Assembly (NCBI GenBank): GCA_036763105.1
Contig: JBAIYS010000012.1
Coordinates: 1-64,000 of the forward strand
DNA length: 64,000 nt
DNA from: Peptococcaceae bacterium 1198_IL3148
Lineage (GTDB): Bacteria; Bacillota; Desulfotomaculia; Desulfotomaculales; Desulfohalotomaculaceae
Direction: 5' to 3'
Below the pieces are notes generated by a model. It worked only from the letters and a program-made list of their open reading frames with translations. It did not search any database and had not been told where the DNA came from. The number at the start of each line of letters is the position of its first letter. Position 1 is the stretch's first letter. The translations under genes were made by a program, and so were the position numbers. Positions 50,937-60,978 of the stretch are shown here, one piece after another.

Positions 50937-53288
50937 ATGGACGAAAGAACTTTTGCCAGATTGGAATTTCAAAAGGTGCGCCAGCGCTTAGCTGAACATG
51001 CCGGTTCTGCCCTGGGGCGAGAACTAGCAGAGCAACTGACGCCCAGTACCAATTATGATACAGTGCTGGCTTGGCAGGCAGAAACCACCCAGGCCAGCAA
51101 TTTGTTGCGCTTTGAGCCCACAGCAGAACTTGGCGGCTGGCAGGACATTCGCAATCAAATTTTGCGGTTAAAAAGAGATGCTCTATTATCGGCAGAAGAG
51201 TTGTATCCGGTGGGGACAACGCTGGCCGCTTCCCGGCGCATTAAAACATTTTTGGCGGAGCGCAGTGAGACCTACCCGGTGTTGGCTGAGATAGCGATGG
51301 GCCTGGCCAGTTTGCCTGCGGTGGAAAAGGCTATCTTAGCAGCGATCTTACCCGGTGGCGAACTGGATGACCATGCCTCACCGGAGTTGTATCAAATTCG
51401 GCGACGGATGGCCAGCGCTCAAACCAAGGTTAAAGAGCGCTTAGATGCCATTATTAGATCGCCTGAAAAACAGAAGTATTTGCAGGAGGCCATTGTCACC
51501 ATTCGGGGCGATCGCTACGTGGTGCCGGTGAAACAAGAGTACCGAGGGCAGATACCTGGTATAGTGCACGATCAATCCGCCAGTGGCGCCACGGTATATA
51601 TTGAGCCAATGGCAGTGGTGGAAGCCAATAACGAAGTGCGCCAATTGATGGCTGCAGAAAAGCAGGAAATCCAACGCATTTTGGTTCATCTAAGCAGTTT
51701 AGCAGCGGGAGTGGTGGATGAACTGAGCTTAGCTATGGATTCATTGGGACATTTGGATTTTGTGTTGGCCAAAGCCAATTACGGTCGCAAACTAAATGCT
51801 TGGCAGCCAAAGATTAGTCCCCAACCGAAATTAAACCTCGTCAAAGCCCGCCATCCATTATTGACCGGCGAGGTGGTGCCGGTGACCGTTTGGTTAGGCG
51901 AAGATTTCACCACCATGGTGATTACCGGTCCCAATACCGGTGGTAAAACTGTTACGTTAAAAACGGTGGGATTAATGGTGTTAATGACCCAGTCTGGCTT
52001 ACATGTGCCGGCGGAGGATGGTTCCGAGGTGGGCATTTTCAGTCAGGTGTTTGCTGATATTGGCGATGAACAGAGCATTGAGCAGTCGTTAAGTACCTTT
52101 TCATCCCATATGAGTAACATTGTCGGTATTATCAATCAGGCCGATGACCGCAGTTTGGTGTTGGTTGATGAATTGGGTTCTGGCACAGATCCCACCGAAG
52201 GGGCGGCGCTAGCTCAATCAATTTTAGAGTATCTGCACAAAATTGGGGCGCGCACCATTGCCACCACTCACTACAGCGAACTAAAGAATTTTGCCTATGC
52301 CAATCAGGGGGTAGAAAACGCCAGTGTTGAATTTAACAGTGAGACGCTAAGGCCAACTTACCGTTTGCTAATTGGTAAGCCTGGGCGCAGTAACGCCTTT
52401 GAAATCGCTCAGCGGCTGGGGCTGTCAGAGCACTTGGTACAGCGGGCCCGGGGATATTTAACCGAAGAGCAAATTGAGGCGGCAGAGTTAATGCAAAAAA
52501 TGGAGCGCACCCAGCAGGAGGCCGAAAAAGAAAGACAACAGGCCGTGAAGTTGCGATTGGAAACGGAACAATTAAAAGAGCGCTATCAGAAATTAGAAGA
52601 ACAGCTCAATGCCCGCAAAGCGGATATTATTAATAAAGCCCAAGAAGAGGCCCAGCAGATTATTAAACAGGCCCGGCAGCAATCTGAGGATATCATTAAA
52701 GAGTTAAGGGAGAAACTGGCAGAACAGAGTACCCGGGAACGGGAAGAAGCAATTAAACAAGCCCGAGAGAAAATCTATAATCTATATGACAAGGGCATGA
52801 AGAAAAGAATTAAACGTACCCAAACTTTCCAACCGCCCAAACAATTACAACCGGGGGATGAGGTCTATCTACCCCAGTATAATCAAAAGGGATATGTGTT
52901 GGATATTGGTGACAAAGGCGTTTTGGTGCAGGCCGGTATTTTAAAGTTAACGGTGCCCAAAAACCAGTTGCAAAAGGTTGAACAACCAAAGGTAAATCCT
53001 GGCCAAAGCCAAGTGGGGAGAGTGGTGATGGAAAAGGCCCAAAAAATCAGTCCCAACTTGGATATGCGTGGCATGACGGCGGACGAAGGTTTGCTAGAAA
53101 TGGAAAAATATTTGGATGACGCTTACATCGCCGGTTTAAAACAGGTGAATCTAATTCACGGTAAAGGGACCGGCGCCCTGAGGGCAGCAGTACATCGAGA
53201 ACTGAAAGATAACCCGCGAGTAAAAAAGTTCCGCCTCGGAGAACTAAGCGAAGGCGGTGCCGGGGTCACCGTGGTGGAACTGAAGTAA
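50937..53288 (+). CDS. mutS2: MutS2 family ATPase/endonuclease (RqcU)
   Basis: A 783-residue MutS2. It has MutS core and clamp regions, the ABC-type ATPase with ITGPNTGGKTVTLKT and LVLVDELGSGTDPTEGAAL, a coiled-coil insertion (about 515-640) and a C-terminal Smr nuclease domain with LDMRGMTADEGL and HGKGTGALR. MutS2 suppresses recombination or rescues collided ribosomes. RBS AAGGGGAG precedes ATG 50937, 10 bases after the U32 gene. It ends the long plus-strand block. Confidence 0.96.
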   Translation: MDERTFARLEFQKVRQRLAEHAGSALGRELAEQLTPSTNYDTVLAWQAETTQASNLLRFEPTAELGGWQDIRNQILRLKRDALLSAEELYPVGTTLAASRRIKTFLAERSETYPVLAEIAMGLASLPAVEKAILAAILPGGELDDHASPELYQIRRRMASAQTKVKERLDAIIRSPEKQKYLQEAIVTIRGDRYVVPVKQEYRGQIPGIVHDQSASGATVYIEPMAVVEANNEVRQLMAAEKQEIQRILVHLSSLAAGVVDELSLAMDSLGHLDFVLAKANYGRKLNAWQPKISPQPKLNLVKARHPLLTGEVVPVTVWLGEDFTTMVITGPNTGGKTVTLKTVGLMVLMTQSGLHVPAEDGSEVGIFSQVFADIGDEQSIEQSLSTFSSHMSNIVGIINQADDRSLVLVDELGSGTDPTEGAALAQSILEYLHKIGARTIATTHYSELKNFAYANQGVENASVEFNSETLRPTYRLLIGKPGRSNAFEIAQRLGLSEHLVQRARGYLTEEQIEAAELMQKMERTQQEAEKERQQAVKLRLETEQLKERYQKLEEQLNARKADIINKAQEEAQQIIKQARQQSEDIIKELREKLAEQSTREREEAIKQAREKIYNLYDKGMKKRIKRTQTFQPPKQLQPGDEVYLPQYNQKGYVLDIGDKGVLVQAGILKLTVPKNQLQKVEQPKVNPGQSQVGRVVMEKAQKISPNLDMRGMTADEGLLEMEKYLDDAYIAGLKQVNLIHGKGTGALRAAVHRELKDNPRVKKFRLGELSEGGAGVTVVELK

Positions 53289-53315
53289 AATTGTTTAAAA
53301 TCAAATACTCGCCTG

Positions 53316-53436
53316 TTTTTTGTAGGGGCTCAATTTATTGAGCCCGTTTAAACGCAACTTTTTGCGCATAGAGCAAAACCTTTGCTTAATAATTAACGTT
53401 GTTTGATGGGCTTGATAAATCCAGCCTCTACAAAAA
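53316..53436. repeat. MITE-like palindromic repeat
   Basis: A 121-base imperfect inverted repeat. The left arm (53316-53346, T6-GTAGGGGCT-CAATTTAT-TGAGCCCG) matches the reverse complement of the right arm (53407-53436) with a few changes, and the left arm contains its own short palindrome. There is no coding capacity. It lies between convergent mutS2 and proC. Confidence 0.7.
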
Positions 53437-53506
53437 GCGATGCAAGAGGGTCGTTTTCTACACATGCTTATATTGAGAATTTAATTAATGCCAAAAATCA
53501 GCCACT

Positions 53507-54361
53507 TTAGAAGTTGGCTGATTTTTTAGCATCATTTTGCACATATTGTTGACCCAGCTCCTTCGAGCGGTTGGTGGCACTAACAACGGCGTGCTCAATG
53601 GCTTGTTGGAAATTATAGCGTTCCAGTTCCTTTAATCCCGCCATGGTGGTGCCGTTGGGTGATGTCACCTGTTTTCTTAATACTTCAGGGTTTTCGCCGG
53701 TTTCGATTAACATGCGGGCAGCGCCAATTAACGTTTTTAATACCAGAGGCCGAGCCAATTCCCGGGGGATACCAGTGGCTTCACCAGCCTTTTCCATTGC
53801 TTCCACCAGGTAATATATATAAGCAGGGCCGCTGCCCGATAATCCAGTCACCGCATCCAGCAGTTCTTCATCAAATACCACAACTTCACCGACGATGGTA
53901 AATATTTCCTTAGCCAGTTCTAACTGTTCTGGGCTGACATACTGCCCAGAGGTTAGTCCGGTGGCAGACTCCAGCACAGCACAGGAGGTGTTGGGCATTG
54001 CCCGCACCACAGGCACTTTAATGCCCAGCGTATCCTCAATCAAAGTGGTGGTAATGCCAGCCAATACCGAAATGATTAAGTGATTTTCAGTGATGGAATC
54101 TTTTAGCTCTGCTAAAACGCTAAAAACATCTTGGGGCTTGATGGCCAACACAATGATATTGGCTTCACTGGCGGCAGCCTTTTTATCCGTTACCGGAACA
54201 ATGCCGTAGTATTGACGTAGAAACTGCAGCCGTTGAGTATTACTTCTATTGGTTACCCAAATTTCACCGGGGCGAATCTGTTCTGTTGACAATAAACCTT
54301 TCATAATTGATTCAGCTATATTGCCGGCACCAACAAATAAAAATTGATTACCTGCTAACAA
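53507..54361 (-). CDS. proC: Pyrroline-5-carboxylate reductase
   Basis: A 284-residue enzyme for the last step of proline synthesis. The Rossmann start is FLFVGAGNIAESIMKGL, and the conserved C-terminal block is VTGLSGSGPAYIYYLVEAM with QVTSPNGTTMAGL. TTG 54361 follows GAGGAG. It lies about 35 bases after proA, in one minus-strand unit with proB and proA. Confidence 0.96.
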   Translation of the reverse strand: MLAGNQFLFVGAGNIAESIMKGLLSTEQIRPGEIWVTNRSNTQRLQFLRQYYGIVPVTDKKAAASEANIIVLAIKPQDVFSVLAELKDSITENHLIISVLAGITTTLIEDTLGIKVPVVRAMPNTSCAVLESATGLTSGQYVSPEQLELAKEIFTIVGEVVVFDEELLDAVTGLSGSGPAYIYYLVEAMEKAGEATGIPRELARPLVLKTLIGAARMLIETGENPEVLRKQVTSPNGTTMAGLKELERYNFQQAIEHAVVSATNRSKELGQQYVQNDAKKSANF

Positions 54362-54396
54362 AATAATTACTCCTCTCTTGACCTGACACGGCTGTC

Positions 54397-55644
54397 TTAT
54401 GCTCTGGTTTGACCGGTGCCTTGGATTATATATTTATAACTGGTTAATTCCTTTAGCCCCATTGGTCCCCGGGCGTGTAATTTTTGGGTGCTGATGCCTA
54501 TTTCGGCACCAAAACCAAATTCAAAGCCATCGGTGAACCTGGTGGAGGCGTTGTGGTAAACTGCCGCAGCATCGATGGTGCGCATAAAAATATCAGCAGT
54601 TGCTTGGTTGTTGGTGACAATGGCTTCGGAGTGTCCGGTGCTGTGTTGCTGGATATGACCGATGGCTTCGGCGAGATCTTTAACAATCTTGATCGCGATT
54701 GTTGGGGCTATAAACTCTTCGGCCCAATCACTTTCCGTTGCCGGTTGCGCATCTTTAACCAATTTTAAGGTTTCGGCACAACCGCGGATTTCTACGCCTC
54801 TGGCTTTTAATTCCGCGGCTGCTTTGGACAGCCAAGGGGATGCTATGTCTTGATGCACCACCAGTGATTCTGCAGCATTGCAAACGCCATAACGTTGGCA
54901 TTTGGCATTAATAATAATATCCAGTGCCATTTGTGGGTCGGCGTCTTTATCAACGTAGATATGGCAGTTGCCGACGCCGGTTTCAATTACCGGTACAGTG
55001 GCGTTTTGTACCACCCTTTGAATTAAACCAGCCCCGCCCCGGGGAATTACTAAATCCATTAGGCCATTTAGTTTTAGCATTTCATCCACCGCCGCTCTGT
55101 CGGTGGTATCCACCAATTGCACCACTTCGGCAGAAACATTGGCTTTAGCCAGACCAGTTTTGATGGCGCTAACCAGTGCTCTGTTGCTATTAATGGCGCT
55201 GGAACTACCGCGCAGCACCACAGCACTGCCGGCTTTTAAACACAGGGCGGCGGCATCCACTGTTACGTTGGGGCGGCCTTCGTAAATGATTCCTACCACA
55301 CCCATTGGCACCCGTACTTTATTGACGTTGAGACCGTTGGGGCGCGGCCAGCTTTCAATGGTTTCGCCAATGGGATCGGCCAAAGCCACAACTTGGTGGA
55401 TGCCTTCAATCATACCGTCGATACGCCCGTCGTCCAGTGCTAACCGATCTAAAAGTGGTGCACTGAGGCCAGCGGTTTTGCCCTTCTCTAGATCTATTTT
55501 GTTAGCTTCAATGATTTGTTGACTATTGACCTTTAGTTGCTCAGCCACCATATTTAAAGCATGGTTTTTGATTGCGGTATCTAAAACAGCCAATTCATTG
55601 GCTGCTGATTTAGCCTTGATGGCCAGTTCCTTTACTAACGACAT
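54397..55644 (-). CDS. proA: Gamma-glutamyl phosphate reductase
   Basis: A 415-residue NADPH-dependent reductase, the second step of proline synthesis. The aldehyde-dehydrogenase fold carries the catalytic cysteine in RYGVCNAAESLVV, and other family segments are GRPNVTVDAAALCLKAGSAVVLRGSS and FGAEIGISTQKLHARGPMGL. ATG 55644 follows GGAGGAG and overlaps the proB end by 10 bases. Confidence 0.97.
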   Translation of the reverse strand: MSLVKELAIKAKSAANELAVLDTAIKNHALNMVAEQLKVNSQQIIEANKIDLEKGKTAGLSAPLLDRLALDDGRIDGMIEGIHQVVALADPIGETIESWPRPNGLNVNKVRVPMGVVGIIYEGRPNVTVDAAALCLKAGSAVVLRGSSSAINSNRALVSAIKTGLAKANVSAEVVQLVDTTDRAAVDEMLKLNGLMDLVIPRGGAGLIQRVVQNATVPVIETGVGNCHIYVDKDADPQMALDIIINAKCQRYGVCNAAESLVVHQDIASPWLSKAAAELKARGVEIRGCAETLKLVKDAQPATESDWAEEFIAPTIAIKIVKDLAEAIGHIQQHSTGHSEAIVTNNQATADIFMRTIDAAAVYHNASTRFTDGFEFGFGAEIGISTQKLHARGPMGLKELTSYKYIIQGTGQTRA

Positions 55645-56729
55645 GCACTACTCCTCCCTTCACAAACTAACCAGTCTCGATTAATAACTTCCAAATTGTG
55701 GCGGTGTTTACCGGCCACTAAGCGCAGATCTTCTGAGGACAAGTTTGATATGCCCTTGGCCAGATTTAAATTATCGCTGGTTTTTATTGTAACCACACTG
55801 CTGGCAGGAAAGGTACCTTTAACATCCAAAATGCCCACTGCCAGCAAACTTTTTTTATCGCGGATAATGGCGTTGGCAGCCCCCTGATCCACAATTATTG
55901 TGCCCTTAGGAATACTGCTGAATGCAATCCATTGTTTGCGACTGCGGAGCGATTCCTTGGCTGGTTCAAAGCGGGTGCCAAATTGTTTGCCGTTGGCGAT
56001 GGATACAATGTTCTCAGGCCTTTGGGCGCTGGTGACTATGGTGCGAATGCCGCTACGGGCAGCGATGCGGGCCGCAGATACCTTGGTACGCATGCCGCCG
56101 GTACCTACTGCACTGCCACTGCCACCGGCCACTCGTTCTAGTTTTTCGTCCACTTCTTTAACCACCGGAATGAGTTTGGCGTTAGGGTCTTTCCGCGGAT
56201 CACCGCTGTATAGGCCCTCGGTGTCAGTTAGGATTACCAACAACTGGGCTTCGACTAAACCGGCCACCAGCGCGCTTAACGTGTCGTTGTCACCGAAGCG
56301 TATTTCGGCAAAGGCAACGGTGTCATTTTCGTTAACCACTGGTAGTACTTGGTGCCCCAGCAGTGAGTTGATGGTATTGCGGGCATTAATGTATCGCTTC
56401 CGGTCAGCCAAATCCTCCCGGGTGAGTAAAACTTGGGCTGTTTTAATGCCATGGTTTAAGAACAGTTTGTTATATTGTTCCATTAATAGTCCTTGCCCCA
56501 CGGCAGCAGCCGCCTGCCTCTCGGGCATTGTCAGCTTGGTGCGATCCCAGCCTAAATGGCCCAGACCCGCCGCCACCGCACCGGAGGAAACCAACACCGG
56601 TTGCCAACCAAGGCTATATAATTCAGCAATACTTTTGCTTAAGGCTGCCATTTTTTGCATATTCAGCATGCCATGTTCGGTGGTTAAACTGCTGCTGCCA
56701 ATTTTAATGATGATTCTTTTGCTGTCCAA
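55635..56729 (-). CDS. proB: Glutamate 5-kinase
   Basis: A 364-residue amino-acid kinase, the first and feedback-controlled step of proline synthesis. It has RIIIKIGSSSLT, LVSSGAVAAGLGHLGWDR, NENDTVAFAEIRFGDNDTLSA and VGTGGMRTKVSAARIA, then a C-terminal PUA domain (about 270-360). TTG 56729 follows AGGAGGT; seven extra upstream codons have no signal. The T-box leader upstream controls it. Confidence 0.97.
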   Translation of the reverse strand: MDSKRIIIKIGSSSLTTEHGMLNMQKMAALSKSIAELYSLGWQPVLVSSGAVAAGLGHLGWDRTKLTMPERQAAAAVGQGLLMEQYNKLFLNHGIKTAQVLLTREDLADRKRYINARNTINSLLGHQVLPVVNENDTVAFAEIRFGDNDTLSALVAGLVEAQLLVILTDTEGLYSGDPRKDPNAKLIPVVKEVDEKLERVAGGSGSAVGTGGMRTKVSAARIAARSGIRTIVTSAQRPENIVSIANGKQFGTRFEPAKESLRSRKQWIAFSSIPKGTIIVDQGAANAIIRDKKSLLAVGILDVKGTFPASSVVTIKTSDNLNLAKGISNLSSEDLRLVAGKHRHNLEVINRDWLVCEGRSSACR

Positions 56730-56766
56730 TTGATTTACCTCCTGAAACACCTCTAGAAGTTCCTAG

Positions 56767-57012
56767 TCAAGAAATAAAAAAACTCCTTCAGTCCTAAGGA
56801 CGAAAGGAGTTTGCCTTCGTGGTACCACCTTAATTAATGTGCATCTAGCACATTCACTTAAGTACCCGGTATCGGGGGTAAAACCGGTTAGGTTAATTCC
56901 CTAACTGCTCAGGAGTGGGTTCAGATTTGCTGTTGGAGCACCTTACAGCCAGCGAATGCTCTCTCTGATCAACAGTTTAAATCTTACTATTCTCCCTCTT
57001 GGCGTTGACGTG
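56767..57012 (-). ncRNA. T-box leader of the proBA operon (tRNA-Pro)
   Basis: On the minus strand, the T-box GGTGGTACCACGAAG is at 56829-56815. A Pro specifier CCA is proposed at 56918-56916 in TGAAC-CCA, the same setting as the thrS specifier. The terminator is the 56812-56777 hairpin (ACTCCTT with AAGGAGT), ending in T7. Lack of charged tRNA-Pro would raise proline synthesis. Confidence 0.9.
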
Positions 57013-57023
57013 ATAATAACGTA

Positions 57024-57053
57024 ATTATAAATACTTTAAATCGATTATGTCAA
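57024..57053 (-). promoter_or_regulatory. Promoter of the proBA T-box transcript
   Basis: On the minus strand, TTGACA (57053-57048), 18 bases, TATAAT (57029-57024). Confidence 0.8.
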
Positions 57054-57091
57054 GGGCAGGGTAATGGCTGATATGATGGCTGAAGCAAATT

Positions 57092-57126
57092 TAAAGCTGA
57101 CAATCTTGAGATTGCCAGCTTTTTTG
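57092..57126 (-). terminator. Terminator of the class A PBP gene
   Basis: A long stem (AAAGCTGACAATCT with AGATTGCCAGCTTT, one mismatch) just after the PBP stop. T residues flank it on both strands, so it may act in both directions. Confidence 0.75.
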
Positions 57127-57132
57127 GGTAAC

Positions 57133-59469
57133 TTAATTCTCATCTGTTCTTAGCCACGGTTGTTTTTGACTATCTTTTTCTTTCTTTTTCCCTTCGTGGT
57201 CATCATTGTCGTCTTCATGGTCATCACGCTGTTGATCCCAAGAATCCAGTATATCTGGCAACCAGCTACCGCCATTTTCTTCGGTGTGCACATCGCAAAT
57301 TTTAGTAGGTGCCCTTAGCCCATAGTCCGCCACATGTTCCGGCACGTCATAGGGTAGTTTGACGACGGTTTTCATAATTCTGTCTGGGCAATAATCGCTA
57401 GGCAGCTGACCGGTGGTGGCACATACCTCCATCAACACATGGGTATTGTCAGTTCCTGTAGGTACCGTTCCTTGGACAAAATAGTCGTTGACCATATGGT
57501 CTTCAGGGGTATGGGGCCCCGGTAGCAACCCGGACTTACTGTCTACTGTGGCCCGCACTAGGCCGCTTGGCTTAACAAAATCATTCTTTGGTAGGCCGGC
57601 GGTTGCTGCTTGCATTGTTTCCTTCCAAATTAAAGCGGTATAGGTTCCTCCGTAAGCTCCTAAACTGCCGGATGCCAAACCATAGTTTTGATTTGTATTG
57701 CCGATCCAAGCCACCGCCACTAAATCTGGGGTATAACCGGCAAACCAGATGTCACTGGTGGCGCCATTGCTATTATCGGTGGTGCCGGTTTTGCCTGCCA
57801 TCGGTCGATTAATTAACGCTCTGGTACCGGTACCTTTGGTAACGGCATCTTTGAGCATGTCATTAATTAAAAAGGCAGTGGTTTCCTTCATTGCCCGTTG
57901 CTGTTTGGGGCTGGTTTCTGCCACTATGGTGCCATCCAATCTTTCCACTTTGCGAATCACCATTGGCTCGCTGTAAACACCATTGTTGGCAAAGGCGCCG
58001 TAAGCGGCAGCCATCTGTAGTGGTGTAACACCGGTACTTAATCCACCAAGGGCGGCAGATAAGCCTTCGTTTTTCGGGTTTAATCCTTCAATGCCCAATT
58101 TTTTGGCAAAGGCAAAGGAATTGTTTAACCCTACATCTTCTAGTAATTTAACAGCCACTATATTTATTGAGCTGGTTAAACCCTGGCGCATGGTAACTAA
58201 ACCGCGGAATGAACCGCTATCATTCTTTGGTTGATATGACCCTTGTTTAAATGGTATGTCATCAATGACTGTGGCGGGTCCTTTTCCTAAGTATTCTATT
58301 GCTGGCCCATAGGCAATAATCGGTTTAATGGTAGAACCAGGGCGGCGTTTTTCTTTAGTGGCTCGGTTCCAACCCCGTTGACTGACATGTTCTCGGCCGC
58401 CAACTAAAGCTTTGACATGCCCGTTTTTGGGATCTAAAATAACGGTGGCGCCGTTTGGTTCAATCACCTCTCCGCCAGCATTGTAAGCCGGGGGAAAATT
58501 ATTGTCATTGGCCATTGCTGTTTCGGCAGCTTGCTGCATAGCTGGGTTTAAGGTGGTGTAAATTTTCATACCACCACGAAACACATCTGCTTCACTTAAC
58601 TTATAATCGCCATTTTCATCTGTTAACTCAGATATTACATAATCCATAAAATAGGGATAGGGGTACTTGGCGGTGGAAATTTCACCGGCGTTAAGTTCAA
58701 TTTCTTTGGCTTTGTATTGGCTGGCCTCTGATTCGGCAATATAACCATATTTAGCCATTTGGTCCAATACAATGTTTCGCCTCTCTTTTGCTGCTTCGGG
58801 ATTAACAAAGGGGTCATATGCGCTGGGCGCCTGGGGCAAACCGGCAATTAGTGCCGCTTCGTCAACAGTTAACTCGCTGACATCCTTGTTAAAGTATGCA
58901 TGGGAAGCAGCTTGAATGCCATGGGCCCCTTGGCCGAGATAAATGACATTTAAGTAACCCTCTAGGATTTCATCTTTGGTGAAATGCCGCTCCATTTGTA
59001 TAGCGTAAATAGCTTCTCGGATTTTCCTTTTAAAACTTTTTTCTTTCTTTAAATCTAAAGACTGGTTAACCAATTGTTGGGTGATGGTGCTGGCACCCTG
59101 ATCAAGGCTGCCGGTTTTGATGTCCGACCAAGCGGCGCCTAATATCCGATAGGGATCTACGCCAATGTGATCTCTAAATCGGATATCTTCAATGGCAATA
59201 AAAGCATTTTGCACCATCTCTGGTACTTCGCTAATATCCACTGGTATCCTGTTTTCAGCACCAATTCTAGTGACCAGGTTGTCGTTTTCATCGTATATTT
59301 CAGTTGCAGCTGCAAAATTTATTGCATCTGGGTTAAAAGTTGGCATATCGGCTACACTGGCATATATTAATGCAAAGGCAGCACCCCCGGTGGCCACTAC
59401 TAATAAAGCGAATATTAATAAAGCCAAGCGAGCGATGTTCAATTTCCTGCGACGCTTTTTCTTAGCCAC
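57133..59469 (-). CDS. Class A penicillin-binding protein (PBP1A family)
   Basis: A 778-residue bifunctional peptidoglycan synthase. It has a short basic cytoplasmic head (AKKKRRRKLN), a membrane anchor (about 12-35), a GT51 glycosyltransferase with AIEDIRFRDHIGVDPYRI and QGASTITQQLVNQSL, and a transpeptidase with RRPGSTIKPI (nucleophile Ser), SSIN and AGKTGTTDN. The C-terminus is an acidic, then basic low-complexity tail (about 745-778, many Asp, Glu, His and Lys). GTG 59469 follows AAGGAGGA. Confidence 0.95.
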   Translation of the reverse strand: MAKKKRRRKLNIARLALLIFALLVVATGGAAFALIYASVADMPTFNPDAINFAAATEIYDENDNLVTRIGAENRIPVDISEVPEMVQNAFIAIEDIRFRDHIGVDPYRILGAAWSDIKTGSLDQGASTITQQLVNQSLDLKKEKSFKRKIREAIYAIQMERHFTKDEILEGYLNVIYLGQGAHGIQAASHAYFNKDVSELTVDEAALIAGLPQAPSAYDPFVNPEAAKERRNIVLDQMAKYGYIAESEASQYKAKEIELNAGEISTAKYPYPYFMDYVISELTDENGDYKLSEADVFRGGMKIYTTLNPAMQQAAETAMANDNNFPPAYNAGGEVIEPNGATVILDPKNGHVKALVGGREHVSQRGWNRATKEKRRPGSTIKPIIAYGPAIEYLGKGPATVIDDIPFKQGSYQPKNDSGSFRGLVTMRQGLTSSINIVAVKLLEDVGLNNSFAFAKKLGIEGLNPKNEGLSAALGGLSTGVTPLQMAAAYGAFANNGVYSEPMVIRKVERLDGTIVAETSPKQQRAMKETTAFLINDMLKDAVTKGTGTRALINRPMAGKTGTTDNSNGATSDIWFAGYTPDLVAVAWIGNTNQNYGLASGSLGAYGGTYTALIWKETMQAATAGLPKNDFVKPSGLVRATVDSKSGLLPGPHTPEDHMVNDYFVQGTVPTGTDNTHVLMEVCATTGQLPSDYCPDRIMKTVVKLPYDVPEHVADYGLRAPTKICDVHTEENGGSWLPDILDSWDQQRDDHEDDNDDHEGKKKEKDSQKQPWLRTDEN

Positions 59470-59548
59470 GAGCTAGTCCTCCTTAGGCCTTTTTACCTCT
59501 GATTATAACACAGCACTAGGAAAAAATTGTAGATAAAATTTACCTACC

Positions 59549-59578
59549 TTGTCATAGTTTGTGGCATTTTGGTATAAT
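59549..59578 (+). promoter_or_regulatory. Promoter of tyrS
   Basis: TTGTCA (59549-59554), 18 bases, TATAAT (59573-59578) with a TG one base before it (extended -10). The leader is too short for a T-box. Confidence 0.8.
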
Positions 59579-59626
59579 GATTGAAGTTGAGCTGATTTGT
59601 ATTAGTTTGAAAGGAGATTATTGATT

Positions 59627-60856
59627 GTGTCCCAAGTTGAACAAAATCTAGAAAAACAGTTGGAGATTATTAAACGAGGCACGGCGGAAATTGTGCCTGA
59701 AAATGAACTGATAGAAAAACTCAAAAAATCTATCAAAGAAGATAAACCCTTACAGGTTAAGTTGGGCTTAGACCCCACAGCACCGGATATTCACTTAGGT
59801 CATACTGTGGTGTTGCAAAAGTTGAAACAGTTACAGGACCTAGGGCACCAAGTGATTATCCTTCTGGGTGATTACACTGGACGTATCGGTGATCCAACGG
59901 GTAAATCTGAAGCCCGGAAACAATTGACTGAGGAACAAGTGCTGGCCAATGCCCGCACTTATGAAGAACAAATATTTAAAATTTTAGATCCCGATAAAAC
60001 AAGGGTGGTATTTAATAGCCAATGGCTGGCTCACCTTACCTTTGAAGAGGTGATCAACCTAACGGCAAAATATACAGTGGCCCGTATGCTGGAGCGGGAA
60101 GATTTTCACAAGCGGTATCAAGAGGGGTTGCCAATCAGCATTCACGAATTCTTATATCCATTAATGCAGGGCTATGATTCTGTGTCTTTAGAAGCTGATA
60201 TTGAACTGGGCGGAACTGACCAGAAATTTAACCTGTTAATGGGTCGTCACCTACAAAAGGAATATGGTCAAGAACCGCAAATAGCCATCATGATGCCTAT
60301 TTTAGAGGGTTTGGATGGCGTCAACAAAATGAGTAAGAGTTTAGGCAATTACATTGGCATTGATGAACCCGCTAACGAAATGTATGGCAAGACCATGTCT
60401 ATCCCTGACCAGTTGATGGTGCGTTATTTCGAGTTGGTGACCCAGGTGCCATTGGAAGAAGTGCGGGCAATTGAGGCGGGACTGCAGGATGGTAGTTTGC
60501 ATCCCAGGGATGTGAAAATGCGACTCGGTAGAGAAATTATTACTATTTATCATGGAACTGAAGCAGCGCTACAGGCAGAGGAAGGTTTTAAGAAGGTCTT
60601 TCAACAACGGGAATTGCCCGATGAAATACCTGAGTTTAAAATAACAGATGCAGTGATGGAAGAGGGGAAAATTGTTTTACCCAAACTGTTGGTGGCGGCA
60701 AATTTAGTCAGCTCTAACAGTGAAGCCAGAAGATTGGTGAAGCAAAACGCCGTTAAACTTAATGGTGAAACGGTGCAGGATCCCAACATGAGATTTGACT
60801 TTGCATCCGGCACCATTATTAAAGTGGGTAAAAGAAAATTTGCTAAGTTAGTTTAA
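59627..60856 (+). CDS. tyrS: Tyrosyl-tRNA synthetase
   Basis: A 409-residue class I synthetase of the TyrRZ-like branch. The HIGH motif reads [14 protein letters not shown] is in [11 protein letters not shown], tyrosine-site segments are [21 protein letters not shown], and an S4 RNA-binding domain (about 345-405) closes the protein. GTG 59627 is 10 bases after GGAG; TTG 59621 is too close to it. Unlike thrS and proB it has no T-box. Confidence 0.97.
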   Translation: MSQVEQNLEKQLEIIKRGTAEIVPENELIEKLKKSIKEDKPLQVKLGLDPTAPDIHLGHTVVLQKLKQLQDLGHQVIILLGDYTGRIGDPTGKSEARKQLTEEQVLANARTYEEQIFKILDPDKTRVVFNSQWLAHLTFEEVINLTAKYTVARMLEREDFHKRYQEGLPISIHEFLYPLMQGYDSVSLEADIELGGTDQKFNLLMGRHLQKEYGQEPQIAIMMPILEGLDGVNKMSKSLGNYIGIDEPANEMYGKTMSIPDQLMVRYFELVTQVPLEEVRAIEAGLQDGSLHPRDVKMRLGREIITIYHGTEAALQAEEGFKKVFQQRELPDEIPEFKITDAVMEEGKIVLPKLLVAANLVSSNSEARRLVKQNAVKLNGETVQDPNMRFDFASGTIIKVGKRKFAKLV

Positions 60857-60862
60857 ATGATG

Positions 60863-60910
60863 CTAAGGTGTGTTGATCTGTTGAAGATTAACGCGCCTTA
60901 GTTTTTTATT
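60863..60910 (+). terminator. Terminator of tyrS
   Basis: A 12-bp stem with two G-U pairs (60863-60874 with 60890-60901), then T6. Confidence 0.9.
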
Positions 60911-60978
60911 GCATGGAAAACAAAAAATCATCACGTCAAGGGTCAACCACTCATATAAATATTATGGGGGTGAGTTGA

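Noticed and set aside
55900-56733. 277-codon plus-strand open frame opposite proB
   Set aside because: Low-complexity Ser/Leu/Pro composition antisense to a complete proB; a codon-bias shadow.
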